The notes under the pieces were generated by a model. The model was given only the letters and a program-made list of their open reading frames with translations. It did not search any database and was not told where the DNA came from. Positions 11,059 to 22,804 of a stretch of 64,000 nucleotides of DNA are shown here, piece after piece. This stretch comes from Nageia nagi (Eukaryota > Pinophyta): the NCBI GenBank assembly GCA_050084985.1, contig JBITNC010000001.1:199144001-199208000 (forward strand), written 5' to 3'. Position 1 is the stretch's first letter. Each line of letters starts with the position of its first letter. The position numbers and the translations under genes are program-made.

Positions 11059-12560
11059 GAAGTTTTGCTCCACCGAAAGTGGGAGAAACAGGAAAATGAG
11101 CAAAAGGACAGCCAATGAGAATGCTCCAAGTTTCCTAAAATTCCAAAAGTGTCAAAATGAAAATCTAAGAGTGAGGTAGGTTGGCAAATAAAAAATTAAG
11201 CACCTTTCGTCTTGGAATTTTCAAAATTGAGCAATTTTTGCCCCTCCTAAAGTTAGGCGCTGGTTTTGGGTGTTTTCCCTTAACTTCTCAAAATTGGAAA
11301 ATGGCCTAAAAGCCTCAAAACCTGCACCTACCCTTCTTGTGCTCCAAATTTGAAAAAAATTTAAAATTTTGACCTTGATGGGGTGTAGGATGGGATTCCA
11401 CACAAGATTGGTGATTTGAGTTGTCCAAAAAAATGAGATCTACTTCCTCAAATCATCGAAATTCGATTGGCCAATGAGAGAGCTTTAAATTTTCTCAAAT
11501 TTTCCAAAATTGGTCAAATAAAAAAAGGAGAGTGAGGTAGGGTGCAAAATGCAATGGGGATCAACATTGCCTCTTGCAATGTTGCAAAAAAATCAATTTT
11601 ACCCCCTTAGAAAGCTAGGTGACAGTTTTGGCTTGTTTCCCCCATTTTCAAGTTTTTCAGAAACATGCCAAGAGTCCTAAAACCTATGCCTAGAATGCAA
11701 GCCTCCTTTTTTGCTCAAAATTCAAAGTTTTTGATCTTGGGAGCATGGGAAATCCTATTTTGCACATCATTCATGTTTTCAGTTTTTTTAAAAAAAGTGG
11801 ATCTACTCCCTCAAAATCCCAAAATTTGGATCAGCCAATTGGAGAGCTTCAAAATTTTTCAAATTTCTAAAAAAATTTTAAAATCAAAATTGGAAAGAAA
11901 GGTAGGTTGCAAAGCCAAATGAGAGCATCTTTGCCTCTTGCAAATTTGCTCAAATACCAATTTTTGACCCCCTTAAAGGTAGGTGCTGGTTTTGCAAGAC
12001 TTACCCATTTTTTCCATTTTTTAAAACTTGCCAAACATCCCAAAACCTGCGCCTAGCTTTCCTGGTCCCTAAAAGTGCCCAAAATTGCAATTTTATGCTC
12101 CTATGAGGTAGGTGGTGTGATTCTACACCCTTTTGACCTATCATTTGTGCATTTTGGTTCACACAAACTCCCAAAAACCATCTTTTTGCATTCAAAAAGA
12201 ATTCAATGGCTGAGAAAACTCAAAATTTTTTTGATTTTTTTTCAAAAATCCCAAAATTCAAAATCCAAATCTGAAACATGGAGGATGAAGAGCAATCAAA
12301 AGCCATCATCTTTGCTTCCAAGACCCCCGACATTGCTACAAAACTTCCCCTTCCACCCTTAGGTGCAGGTTTTGGCAGTTTTCCCATGTTTTCCAACATT
12401 GACAAGGAGGAGGATGAGTCCAAAATGCAAGCCAAAAAAAATTGCAAATTACAACACTTTTCGATGATGGCACACTTAGAGTGAAAAATGCCAAAAAAAA
12501 TCTAAATTTTTCAAAAACCCCTCTTTGCTTGCCTAGAAAGTGCCATAAGCTTCCTAGGAC
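11059..12560 (+). repeat. Degenerate ~360-380-bp repeats in GL-2
   Basis: Blocks reading CTAAAACCTGCGCCTAG-like and GGTAGGTGCTGGTTTTG-like recur near 11237, 11620, 11975 and 12350. The spacing is about twice the 183-bp period seen in GL-1 and GL-3. The same series recurs at 51240-52700 in GL-4. Short ORFs inside (for example 12278-12484) are not kept between copies. Confidence 0.6.
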
Positions 12561-12616
12561 TCTTCTAACTCTTGTTGGTCTCTTACATCAAAGATAGGAA
12601 GCAAAAAAGGCTGACC

Positions 12617-15600
12617 ATGGATAGTCTCATCATGCTTGAACACACTACAGAGCCAGTGATACCTGTCGCAAGAATCATTGACCAGTTGAGTGAGATCGGG
12701 GACACAGATTGTAACTCCCTCAATCCAATAAAAACTCTAATGAAAATACAAGCATTGAATCCGGCTTCGCTAGTAAAGGACACTTTGAAAACCTCCTCAC
12801 CAGTAACAGCTTCTATGGCGCCATTCGCCACCCCCTTCCCTAAGCTATGTTACGAGCTAGGAAAGCATTGTGACATCAGAAAGCGAAGAGTCCTCGACAG
12901 AAGGAATGAGGTAATCATGGACTTCTCTGAGGAAGGAATAGAGAGCATGTTCACTTGGAAAAGCAATGGCTTATCATACAACATATAGGATTCCTTGAGG
13001 TTCTACAAAAGTCTGAAACCTCCAGCTGACTTGATCAAAGATTGGTTGGCCGATGACCGTACGCATCTCACAAGGAGAGCCTTCAGAGGAGAGTTTTATC
13101 AAGTAGTCTCTAGACTAATATCTATGCTTTCCAGAGTGATCGGACAAAAAGATGACACCAAATTCCGGCCAGAATTTGCAGGGTTCATAGAGCTGATCAG
13201 CAGTGGTAAAGGCATAAGGTGGAGCAAAGTGATTAGTGATTGCCTGGCTCAACAACTGAAAAATACCCAAGGGAGCAAGAAATTCTATATAAACTCCTAC
13301 CTGGTTTACCTACTCCTTCACGGTAGGGAGAGGGTGACCTCAATCGCCAATACCCAATATCTTTATGACTTCATACATTCAGTGTGGAAAACTACCCATG
13401 GTTCTTTGCTCATAACAAATGGAACAATGGAAACTGGAGGATGATGACCGATGGTTTTGAAGGCAAAATTTATGAAGAGATCATAGGCAAAGCCAATGTA
13501 CTTAGAATATCCAATGAGATTGCTGTCGCTATCAAGGGACATGCGGACTTCTTTGTAGAAGACAGAGTTCACCTACCTTAGGGCTATGGCTCTAAAGAAG
13601 CCCCTTATAAGCTACCTTGTTATGCAAGTGATTGCATCATCCCATGGAATTTTCAAGACACTTGCTAAACGTTCACAACAAGGTATGGGTAAAGAAGGCA
13701 ACGACCACTTACCAATTACCTATCATCATCAGGAATTATGAATGCACCAACTAGCAACAGATTGACATGATTAAACAAGAGTTGGTGTTATATGAATTCC
13801 TGATCGAAGTAGCTACGGATCACTATGATCCCGATGGAGTGATTCATCCATTTTTCCAGAAGACATGGAGTTCATCATATCCACACCAGTCCCTTGGTAG
13901 CATTGAGAGATATAGGAAGATTCAGGACGTCTTGTAGGTTCAACGGATTCACAAGGAGCTGAAAAAAGAACAAAAACAACACGAAGCCGAAGAAGCTACC
14001 AGGTTAAGAGCCAATTCACAGGTCACCATACCCTCGAGCCATGGGTATGTTATTCCCATAATATCCCCTTAATTGACCCTGGCTTAAGGACAGAACAAGC
14101 AGTATGCTACTAGTAACATCCTTGGATAAACCATTGAAACAACTGTCACAGGTATGAGGAATGAAATCCTAGACCTCAAAAGAGCAGGCCTGATCTCTCA
14201 GCCATTCAAACACTTGCAGAAAAAGATAAATCTCTCACAAGGTTTGAATTGGAGTGGTATGCGCATGATTCAAAACCCTAGCACATCCTCATCCAGTTTT
14301 GATAAATATGGACCGAGTGGCTCATCGGAGTCCGATGAAGAAATGGATCTCGCTGCAATCATCAACATCGACATGGAGATAAACTAAGATATTGCCTTTG
14401 ACAGGGTTGAAACTGATCATTCAGTAGAGATCCTTAACGAGGACAATCCCTCAGTTGATATGATTGTACAACAAGCAGTAGGAGAAGGTACCCCAAAATC
14501 CACTCCTTGGAAATAGGCGTCATAAACGCCACCATCTCGGAGGACTACAACAACATTAGCACAGAAGGGTACTTCAAGACCCAGGACAATGGCATCACAT
14601 TCAGGGGGAGATGGTGGAAATCAAGAGGATGAGGGAGAAAATGCAGAACAAAGGAGAAAAAGAAGATAAGTAAAGCATGAAGTCGAGATCATCGATGACA
14701 GAGAGATGGTTCCCTATAGAAAACAACCCATGGAACCCCGCTTCGATATGGCTGTAGTGATGTCTAATTTTAGTTCAAATCACCCCTGCGAAGGAGAAGA
14801 TTCCAAAGATGAAAATGAAGAACTTCAGCAGCTTGATACTCTCACCACCATTGTAGGTAAAGTCACCTACAAGGACAAGCTCTACCCCAGAAAGAACAAG
14901 GTTGGTACCGGAAAGTTTTCCCTCATAGTTGAAACAGAAGAGGCCCCTGCAGAGATTGTTGGTCCATTGGGAATGGAGCACATCATCACAAATGCATGGG
15001 CATTGAGGGAATCCAATACTTTATTAAAGCTAGAGATTTGGGAGCTAAAGAAGGAAGTGGTGAGTCAAGAAATGATCGACAAAGAAGTCAAGGTCAAGGT
15101 TGCTAATTTGACAGTTGAAGACATCAAAAAGTAGGTTGACTTAAATACTGGAATCACTGCTCTGAAACAAGGATGGACCAAGGACCTTATCGAGGCTATC
15201 AAAGCACTCCACTTAAGCATGGTAAATTTTTATATTGAGGAGGAGGGGTCACATTCTCAGGCAGAGAAAATAGACCAGTTAATCATCAGGTGGAAGAGTG
15301 GGTACCCTACAATGTTCGACCTATGGAGAAGGGAAACCCACCATCCTTTCATGCTAGATTTTTTGTATAGATTGTTTCCAATTGTAAGATTATCTGTTCT
15401 ACATCAAAGCCAAGTCCACCGACTTCATATACACCAGAGCTCAACTTAAAACCGTCATCAATGATCAGGCAAGGAAATACTAATTCCAGGTACCCTTGTT
15501 TGAAGAAAACGACAGCATTAAGAAGTATATGATAGCGATGACAATGATCCATGCCACTATTGCAGAACAACTGTGTCCCAAGGATCCGCATAGCCTGAAA

Positions 15601-15815
15601 ACAGGAAAACATATGATAGGAGGGATGAGATTGGCCGATTGGTGCAAGGAAATGGTCAAAACCAATAAGGCCATCTTGGAACACCTGCTATCAAATGAAG
15701 AAGCCCTCCAGACAATCCACCGCGCCATCAGGAATGTATAAGTGTTCATGGGAGATAATTTTGAAGCCAAAATCTCCACGAACATGCAAGTCATCTTCTC
15801 ACAATTGCTAGAATA
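12617..15815 (+). pseudogene. Long ORF of unknown function in GL-2
   Basis: I do not recognise a family. From the ATG at 12617 one frame continues to 13444 with a single TAG at 12986. It then shifts frame near 13387 and continues in pieces to about 15815 (13384-13581, 14154-14387, 14706-15134, 15496-15741). The N-terminal part includes ASMAPFATPF and GIESMFTWK. These match ASMIPYTTPF and GIENTFAW in GL-3 on the minus strand, so the protein is shared by two copies. The middle (15000-15130) looks coiled-coil, with charged heptads (LLKLEIWELKKEVV). The C-terminal part has WCKEMVKTNKAILEHLL, nearly identical in GL-4. The ORF ends about 200 bp before the second TATA box. No zinc knuckle, protease, RT or membrane segment is seen. 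Confidence 0.6.
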
Positions 15816-16010
15816 GAAAGAGGTCTATTTGGGCAAATTTTTGATATATAAGCCAAATGTTTGGCCAACTTAGTGGATTTTCGCTAAGTTCAATTGTAAT
15901 CTTAATTAGTATTTTCAATTAGCTTGTAAATAATTGTTAGTGTTACAATTAGGGTTAGGGTTTTGAAACTCATTTCTAAGGTTTCAAAAGTCACTTTAAG
16001 GGTTTCCAAA

Positions 16011-16024
16011 AACTCTATAAGAGA
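16011..16024 (+). promoter_or_regulatory. TATA box of GL-2 (3' promoter)
   Basis: AACTCTATAAGAGA followed by CCAAGGGTCTCATTTTT lies about 1,060 bp before the 3' end. GL-4 has the same box and the same following block at 54168-54200. Confidence 0.55.
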
Positions 16025-17079
16025 CCAAGGGTCTCATTTTTTTAAGGACTTCATTCTGAAGCAAACACTTCTTTTCTTGAAGAGAGCTATCTTGAGAATT
16101 GAGAGCTTATTTTAAATCTTGGCACCTTTTTTTTTCAAAATCTAACAAAGTGGTTAATGCAAAGACTTGAGTTAGACACTTTTCATATTGATGTTATGGA
16201 TTGATTCTTTGAAGGCACTCATATTGGGTCTGTGTACTTTCATTTTATTCCTTTGAAAGCTTTTGAGCTTTAGGGAAGTTATCTCTGAAAAACTTTAAAA
16301 AGTATATGAAGCTTACCTATGTTTGTTGCTTGGTCCTTAACATGCGAGTTGATTGGGTATTCTATGTCAGTTTCTACTTCTATGACATGTTTTTAGGTCT
16401 TTCATCCAAAACCATGATCCTCCCACTTTGAGAATTTCTCGTTTTCCATTCAATTGCATCGGTCCTATTCGTAGAGAACTGACAATTGGCAATCCTCCCT
16501 GCTTCCCTTTGAAGCAATTCGAACGCTAAGTTGTTTGCTTGCAAGGTTGGATGAATTGGATGAAGAGCTCTTAACCGATTTAGAAGAGATAAACTCTTGG
16601 ACACTTTTCCGTCAGTGAACCTCAAACCCATATTCGACCAAGTATCCTTTCTTTCTCCAAGGTGTTGCCCTTCACCTTTTATAGTATTGCCTTTACGCTT
16701 TCTTTATGCTTTCATACCCAAATGTGATTGTTAAGTACACACACAAAAGTTCCGAACAAACTCTATACATCAAAGATTAAAACATCATTGGTTAACGGAC
16801 TACATACCTCTCATTTCATTTCATTGAGGCTGATTCCAAAGAGGGATACCGCACTTTTATTCATCTATCCCTTTTCGAAAATACATTTGGTGGACATACC
16901 TTACAACATCACAACGTTGGGGTCGTTGGGCAGGGTGTTTCAACAAGAGCCTTGGAGGTACACAGTCCTTTTCAATCGGGAGAATTGGTAATGCATTCCC
17001 AACTATGTTGCTTGGGGTCTCCCAAGTTTCGTGCGCGATATTTAGAGTGTCCCATGCGGGAAAGAAAAGCATCCTAACA

Positions 17080-17420
17080 GAACCTTGTCTCCCTCCACAT
17101 TTGCGACCAATTGACTTGGGGGAGACTTGAAGTGAGACAAGAACCTTGTCTCCTTTCATAGTTGCACCCAACTAACTTGGGGGAGATCCGAAGTTAGACA
17201 CGAACCTTATCTCCCTTCACCTTTGTGACCAACTGACTTGGGGAAGGTCCGAAGTGAGACAAGAACCTTGATTCCCTCCACATTTGCGACCAACTAACTT
17301 GGGGAAGATTCGAAGTGAGACATGAACCTTGTCTCCCTCCACATTTGTGACCAACTGACTTGGGGGAGATCCGAAGTGAGTCAAGAGCCTTGTCTTCCCT
17401 CACATTTGTGCCTAGGCTTT
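17080..17420 (-). repeat. 61-bp tandem repeat, five units plus a partial
   Basis: Units begin with GAACCTTGTCTCCC-like sequence at 17080, 17141, 17202, 17263 and 17324, with a partial at 17385, exactly 61 bp apart. Each contains GACCAACTGACTTGGGGGA and GAAGTGAGACAA. Regular spacing with some divergence suggests an older array. The repeats have no unique spacers, so this is not a CRISPR. Confidence 0.9.
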
Positions 17421-18267
17421 GAGATGTTGCCACATGTGGTACTTAGCCATTTTTTCTTCCTTGGTCATTTGTATTGGTCATTTGAGGTCTCTGGGAGGCT
17501 AGCGCAAATCTTGGAGGGGACTTGGATGTTGACTCTTTGAGAGGATGCTCCTGAATGGAATTGGCCAAGCTTTTTCCTTGTTGTTTGAAATTGTCTTCTA
17601 AGGCTCTTACAAGGCTGGTGCAAGTCCAAGGAGAGTCAAGAAAATTGTTCTAGGTCACACTTCCGCTAGGAAGGTATGCGTGATTCGGATGAACATCGTG
17701 GAGAACACAAGATGTTTGTCTCCTGTCTAACTTGCATTGGGGTATAGGAGGGATTTTTGTGCCTGGTACTTAGTCAATTTTCACCTTTTTCACTGATATT
17801 AAGTCTCTAGGATGCTGGCGCAAGTCTTGGAGTAGTCAAAGCGAATGACCTATCTTGCTTTGCATCAACAGGGGAAAGAGACAAGCCGAGCGCAAGTGTC
17901 CTTGGGGTCAAGGATTTTGTCTCCCTTTCGACTTGTGCCAAGGCAAAAGGTGTTCCAAACTTAGTCAAATTTGGCCTTGGTTGCTTGAAATGATCATGTG
18001 GAGCTCTCAAAAGTGTGGTGCAAGTCTAGGGAGAGACAAAGAGGTTATCTCCTTGAGGATATGTGCTCAAGGAGGACTTAGTCAAAACCTTGCTTTTTTA
18101 CTACCAAAAATTCAATTTTGCTCATTTCCACCAATTCTAATCTCCAAAGCCTCCTGATGTCAAGACACCATCAATTTGGTCACTCCTCCTAGGTGACTCC
18201 TTTTTGCCAAAATTTGTGGGTCCCCAAATTTGCTAAAAATTTGGGGCATGTTGTGGAAGCCACAACA
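17080..18267 (-). mobile_element. Fragment J: LTR-like piece with hairpin tip
   Basis: On the minus strand it starts at 18267 with TGTTGTGGCTTCCACAACA and then CATGCCCC, the same tip as GL-3, GL-4 and the LTR at 59625. About 800 bp of AT-rich sequence follows, then a 61-bp tandem array that stops exactly where GL-2 ends (17080). No ORF is convincing. It could be the front of another giant unit or a smaller related LTR. The bases beyond its tip belong to the A-type LTR at 18268. Confidence 0.55.
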
Positions 18268-18633
18268 TATTCCATCAGATTCCTCCTTTGTACATATTTA
18301 ATTATTAATTATGTTTTATTAGCTAGGACTTGGGATAGAAGACTTAATGGGTCATTGGACCGCACTGTGAGCCCCAAGTGGGATGTTTCCCTCCCAAGTG
18401 TAGATTAGAGTGTTCTAATGTAGTTGGAGATCTCGAAACATGATTGTGGGAATTACAAGGTCTAATTAGCACTTGAGGATGGATGAGCACTTAAAGGCCC
18501 CAACGCTGAAATTGGGAGCACTTGTACACAGGCACCAGCCTTGGGGGAGACTTCTAGACCTCCACGTTGGCCCATGACACCCACGTTGCCCCCTAGATTC
18601 CCACGCATGCTTCCTTGGTCCAGGTATGCATTT
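18268..18633 (+). mobile_element. LTR A2, left half
   Basis: From TTTGTACATATTTAATTATT to CAGGTATGCATTT it follows LTR A1 closely (4640-4995). It lacks the first ~55 bp, which fragment J replaces. The LTR stops at 18633, where GL-3 begins, and resumes at 36712. The last five bases, CATTT, are one copy of the GL-3 target duplication. Confidence 0.8.
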
Positions 18634-19600
18634 TGTTGGGATGGAAACCTTTCCTACCAGCCTAGGATCACCTGCACACGATCGGGATGGGGAAAGCATC
18701 TAGCATTTAGGTGAGTGTAACTTACCTCCTCTTGAAAGGATTGAAACCCCAACGTTTGTTCGTGTTCTTGTTGAAGTTGCACAATTTTATATATACGATG
18801 ATTAGGGGAATGAACTAAATTGGTTTGAATAGAGGTAGAGGCTGTTAACTCACGTTTTTTTTTATAGGGACAAGGTGTTTTTGCGATGATTGAAAGTTGC
18901 TCTGGTTTTATAACAAAAAGAATGCAGGAAAGATAAAATAAGCAAATAAAAAACAAGAAAAAGGGTGAGAATGATCCAATACTGGTTAAGTCACAAGGCG
19001 ATTGTCACAACAAAGCGTTGTCTAAAATGAGACGTTTTCTAATTAGTTATGAAGTTTTAGTTCATTCAATTTAGTTCAAGGTGAATGACTATTGTCCAAT
19101 CAGCTTTGAATCTAGAGCGAGAAGCAGAGCCGATTGTTGGTACTCTGCGGATGGGACCAATGCAATTAAAGGAAACAGCGTAGAGTGCACTTTGGAACCA
19201 AGTTTGAACAAAAACTTCAAATAAGATGTAGAAAAGAAACAAATTCAGAATACATTTTGTTTAAATATGCAAGAGGCAAAAGATAGCAAACTTAGAGCAA
19301 TTCAAGATATTTTTTAAATTTTGAACAACTATTTTCTCCTAAAACTCTTGAATTTTCAAGGAAAGAAACGAAAATATTTGAATTGTGAAACAGAGCCACA
19401 AATGAAACCCATTCACCACTCCACGCATGACAATTCTCTTGAGGAAATATGTAACCACTTTGTATTAGATTTGTAAAAGAGTTAACAAAAAAGTTTCCAC
19501 AATTTTCTCCTTTTACAAAAACTTTGAACTTTTTCTCAAAATTTTCACTCTTTGAAAAAGTTCCAAACTTTCATTCTACCTAAAAGTGACCACATGGGGT

Positions 19601-19610
19601 CTATTTATGG
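19601..19610 (-). promoter_or_regulatory. TATA box of GL-3 (3' promoter)
   Basis: CCATAAATAG on the minus strand, followed by ACC as in GL-1, lies about 970 bp before the unit's 3' end. Confidence 0.5.
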
Positions 19611-19712
19611 AATTTCTAGGGTTTCAAGTGGTGCCCTAATTCTATAAAAAAAATAGTACATAGTTGCTTGCTACGACTAAGTCAACTGACTTTTGGTGCT
19701 TTACTTGCCAGG

Positions 19713-20310
19713 CTAACTGATCAGGAGAGCAGGGTTAGTCGAGTTTGAGTGCTCAACTTTCCCGGCTAACTGATTTACAAAATTTTCAAAATTTTGAAGA
19801 TGACAAAAATTATTGTGGCTAACTTGTAGTTTACACGTGTGATGTCCTCGAAGTTGGTGCCACAGATTTCTCTTGCCTTTGCTGATATGATGTATGAAGT
19901 TGACAAACTCCTTTCTGAATGTTTGGTCATTTTCTTGATGAAGTCTATCATGGTGAATGTGATGGCCTTGTTGCTCCATGCGAATGTGTTCTCTATTCCC
20001 TCCACTGTGAAGTCTATTACTTGGATGTCATCAGTGTCATAGAGGATTCTTTGAATTTCTCCTTTGTGTTGCAGTATCTGACTACTTCGAGGTAGAACTC
20101 TGCGAATGGAGTGGTGTACGGGATCATGGAGGCCTTGACAACTCTGGACTGAGTGAGAATTTCGTTGAGCAGTTGTCCAGGTGGGATTTGAGCCATTTTC
20201 TTTAATGTCTTGACTGGGTCATTGTGTGCCCAATCTGTATCTTTGATTTGATTGAGGCCATCGACAAGCATGGCCATGGGGAAAGAAGTCTTGCCCCCTT
20301 TTCTCAATGG
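19713..20310 (-). pseudogene. Broken ORF of GL-3, related to the GL-2 ORF
   Basis: Two or three overlapping minus-strand frames (20307-20017, 20005-19775, 19979-19713) together match the N-terminal ~230 residues of the GL-2 ORF. The matches are DGLNQIKDTD with DQLSEIGDTD, ASMIPYTTPF with ASMAPFATPF, GIENTFAW with GIESMFTW, and FRKEFVNFIHHISKGK with FRPEFAGFIELISSGK. A frameshift lies near 19975-20020. Most of the middle and C-terminus seen in GL-2 is absent. The function is unknown, but similarity between two diverged copies argues that the ORF was once under selection. Confidence 0.6.
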
Positions 20311-21127
20311 TGATCAGGCTATCCTTCATGATTTTCTTTATCTGGAGTCCCTTGTTCCTCTTAGCAATGCTCATTCTATGAAGCCTGTGGAGCACAAAAA
20401 GTTGTTAGGTGAGATATTGAGTGTATCTGGAGCAATTTTGGAACAAAAATGGAATATTCAATTTTGGCCTATTTTTGGGTTTTTGAGAGGCTGTGTGGAT
20501 TTTCGGGATTTTTGAAGCTTTTCGGAATTGGGAAACAAGTACATGGGGTGTTGGCAAATAAATCTAGGAGGCTTGTGATCAAGTCTCAAAGAAAAATATT
20601 GAGTTTTCGGGGTCCGAATTAACTTGCTGTTTTTTTAGCCCATGTATTCATTTTTTGACAGGTTTTGGCAGCTTCGAAGCTTGGGAAGATGGGGATGCAA
20701 AATGGGTTTTCAAGCTTCGTTTTTGAGAGATGAATGGCGGCTGCTTTCCTATATGAGGTCTATCACTTTGGTATTCACTTTGAAATTTGGATCACTCAAA
20801 ATATTGGATTTTTTAGCCTTGAAAAAGTGTTTTTTTGTGTTTTTTTACTTTTTTCCAAAAAGCTTGAAAATGGTGGAAATGGCCAAAAGATAGGGGGGGT
20901 TTGAAATTTCGAAAATTTTTAAAAAGTGGATTTGACATAATGGGTGGATAGAGGATGGAATTCTAAGATCCTTGAAAAATTTTGACAATGTTTTGGCTTA
21001 TTTTGGATCTTGTGAGCAATTTGAAGTTTTGACCAATTTTGTGAGGTTCTGTGAGGATTTTGCTAAAAAATGGGTGCATGGAGGCTCAAGGAGAGTGTTT
21101 GCGAAGCAAATGAGAGGCTTAGGGGGG

Positions 21128-21135
21128 TATTTATA
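21128..21135 (-). promoter_or_regulatory. TATA box upstream of the GL-3 ORF (5' promoter)
   Basis: TATAAATA on the minus strand within CCCTATAAATACCCCCC, about 820 bp before the ORF. GL-4 has a box at the matching place (52903-52910). This would let the ORF be transcribed separately from the 3' promoter. Confidence 0.5.
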
Positions 21136-21219
21136 GGGTTTTTGTGCCATTTGCATGCTCTTTAATGGGTTTTTGACCTAAAAAGTGCTCTATGGGTGCA
21201 TTTTGCACATTTCTTAAGA

Positions 21220-22700
21220 TTTTTGAGCCTTCAAACACTCCATAGGCTTGAAATTCAGCGCCTAGCTTTTGGAGGCACTTTTTTTGGTCAAAATGGAAAA
21301 CTTCAAAGTTTAAATGTGATTCAAATCACTTCCTTCATCCATCATGTGTCCAAAATCGAATTTTGATGAATTTTGGGGCTTCCCTTGCATTTAGGTGCCA
21401 TTTTTTTATTTTTTGAAGTTTCCAATGACTTGCAAACCTGCACCTGATCTTTGGGGCATTTCTAGTGCTCAATTTCAAAAATTTGCTGACGTAAACTTGC
21501 TTAGAATGCCCTTTTCCATGCAACATATGAAAAAGTGAAGTTTTTGCAAAATTTTTGATTCCTCCTCATGCTAGGCATCATTTTTCAATTCATTTGAATT
21601 GGAAAAATTAAAAAACCAGGCGCCTAGGATTTTGGGCCACTTCTTTTGCTCAAAATTCAAATTTTGCAAGTTTAAACGTGTCTAGAATGGTGTTTTTGAC
21701 CCAATGGACCCTTCACACTTGAGTTTGGAGCAAAATTTGCAAAATATTTCCATCCTAGGTGCTAGATTTCACTCTATTGGATTCCTAAGGGTATGAAAAC
21801 CTGCGCCTAACCTTTAGGTGCCTTTCCATTTCTCAAAATTGGAATTTTGTAGTTGTAAATGTGCTCAAAATGGGTTTTTCCACCTAACGGACACCTTAGG
21901 ATAAATTTTTGATGCATTTTTCACTTATCCCTCCAAGTTAGGTGTCATTTTTCATCCCTATGGAATTAGAAACATTCGCAAACCTGTGCCTAGCCTTTGG
22001 AGGGTCAAAACTTGCTCAAAATTGAATTTTTCATGACCTAAATGTGCTAGAAATCGCATTTTACACTCAATGAGCCCTTCAAACTTGAGTTTTGACCAAC
22101 TTTTATCAAATTTTTTGTTTTAGGCATCATTTTTAATCCCATTAGATTTCCATAGTTCTCAAAAACTGCGCCTAGCCTCTAGGGTGCCCAAATGTGCTCA
22201 AAATTGAAAAATTTGAGACCTAAATGTGCTTACAATGATGTTTTCCTTGGTCATAAGCATTTAAACTTGATTTTTGGTCAAAAAACATTCTATCTTGTCA
22301 ATGTAGGCCCCATTTTTCACTCCAATGGATTTGGAAACATCTAGAAACTTGCGCCTAGCATTTTGGAGGACTTTACTTGCTCAAAACCAAAATTTCAAGA
22401 CCTAATATAGCTTAGAAAGATCATTTCTACTTATTCATGCATTTAGATTTCATTTTTGAAGCATTTCCACTTTTCCTTTACTATCTAGGTTCCAAAATGC
22501 ATCTCTATGGATTTTCCATAGGCTTGAAAAACTGTGCCTAGGCTTAGAGTGCCTTAGACTTGTTCAAAATAAAAAATTTCGAGTCTTAAACATGATAGAA
22601 TTAATTTTATCTCTCCAAATATGCTTTTAGACTCAAATTCCAACGCCATTTGTATTTATCTCTAAGAAACTTGCACCATTTTTCCCTTACTTGGATCTTC
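21220..22700 (-). repeat. Degenerate ~183-bp array of GL-3
   Basis: Blocks of the form CCTGCGCCTAGC and TAGGCATCATTTTTCA recur near 21395, 21567, 21750, 21930, 22120, 22303 and 22484. It is the inverted counterpart of the array at 1-950. Confidence 0.75.
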
Positions 22701-22804
22701 AATACCTTGGGAAAATGTGCCAGGGGCTACGGCTACTCAAACTTGCATTTTCGACCATTCCAGACTCAATCTTTGTATTTTCGGCCACTCTCACTGTTTC
22801 CAAG

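Larger units (their letters stand above)
11059..17079 (+). mobile_element. GL-2: 5'-truncated giant LTR-like unit with the longest coding region
   Basis: It starts abruptly at 11059 in sequence matching GL-4 near 51480, so the tip and first array are missing. It then holds the second array, the ORF region (12617-15815), a TATA box near 16015 and a 3' end at 17079 (ATCCTAACA). Alignment by eye with GL-4 is good at both ends (11060-12560 with 51480-52700; 15640-17079 with 53840-55203). GL-4 lacks most of the coding part. If GL-2 once had the 1.2-kb front of GL-4, an undeleted unit would be about 7 kb. It cuts off the reverse transcriptase of element B. Confidence 0.75.

Noticed and set aside
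15940-15965. Telomere-like TTAGGG motif
   Set aside because: Only two short units (TTAGGGTTAGGG) near the GL-2 3' promoter; not an array.
17080-17420. CRISPR-like array
   Set aside because: The 61-bp units are directly adjacent with no variable spacers, in eukaryotic retroelement DNA.
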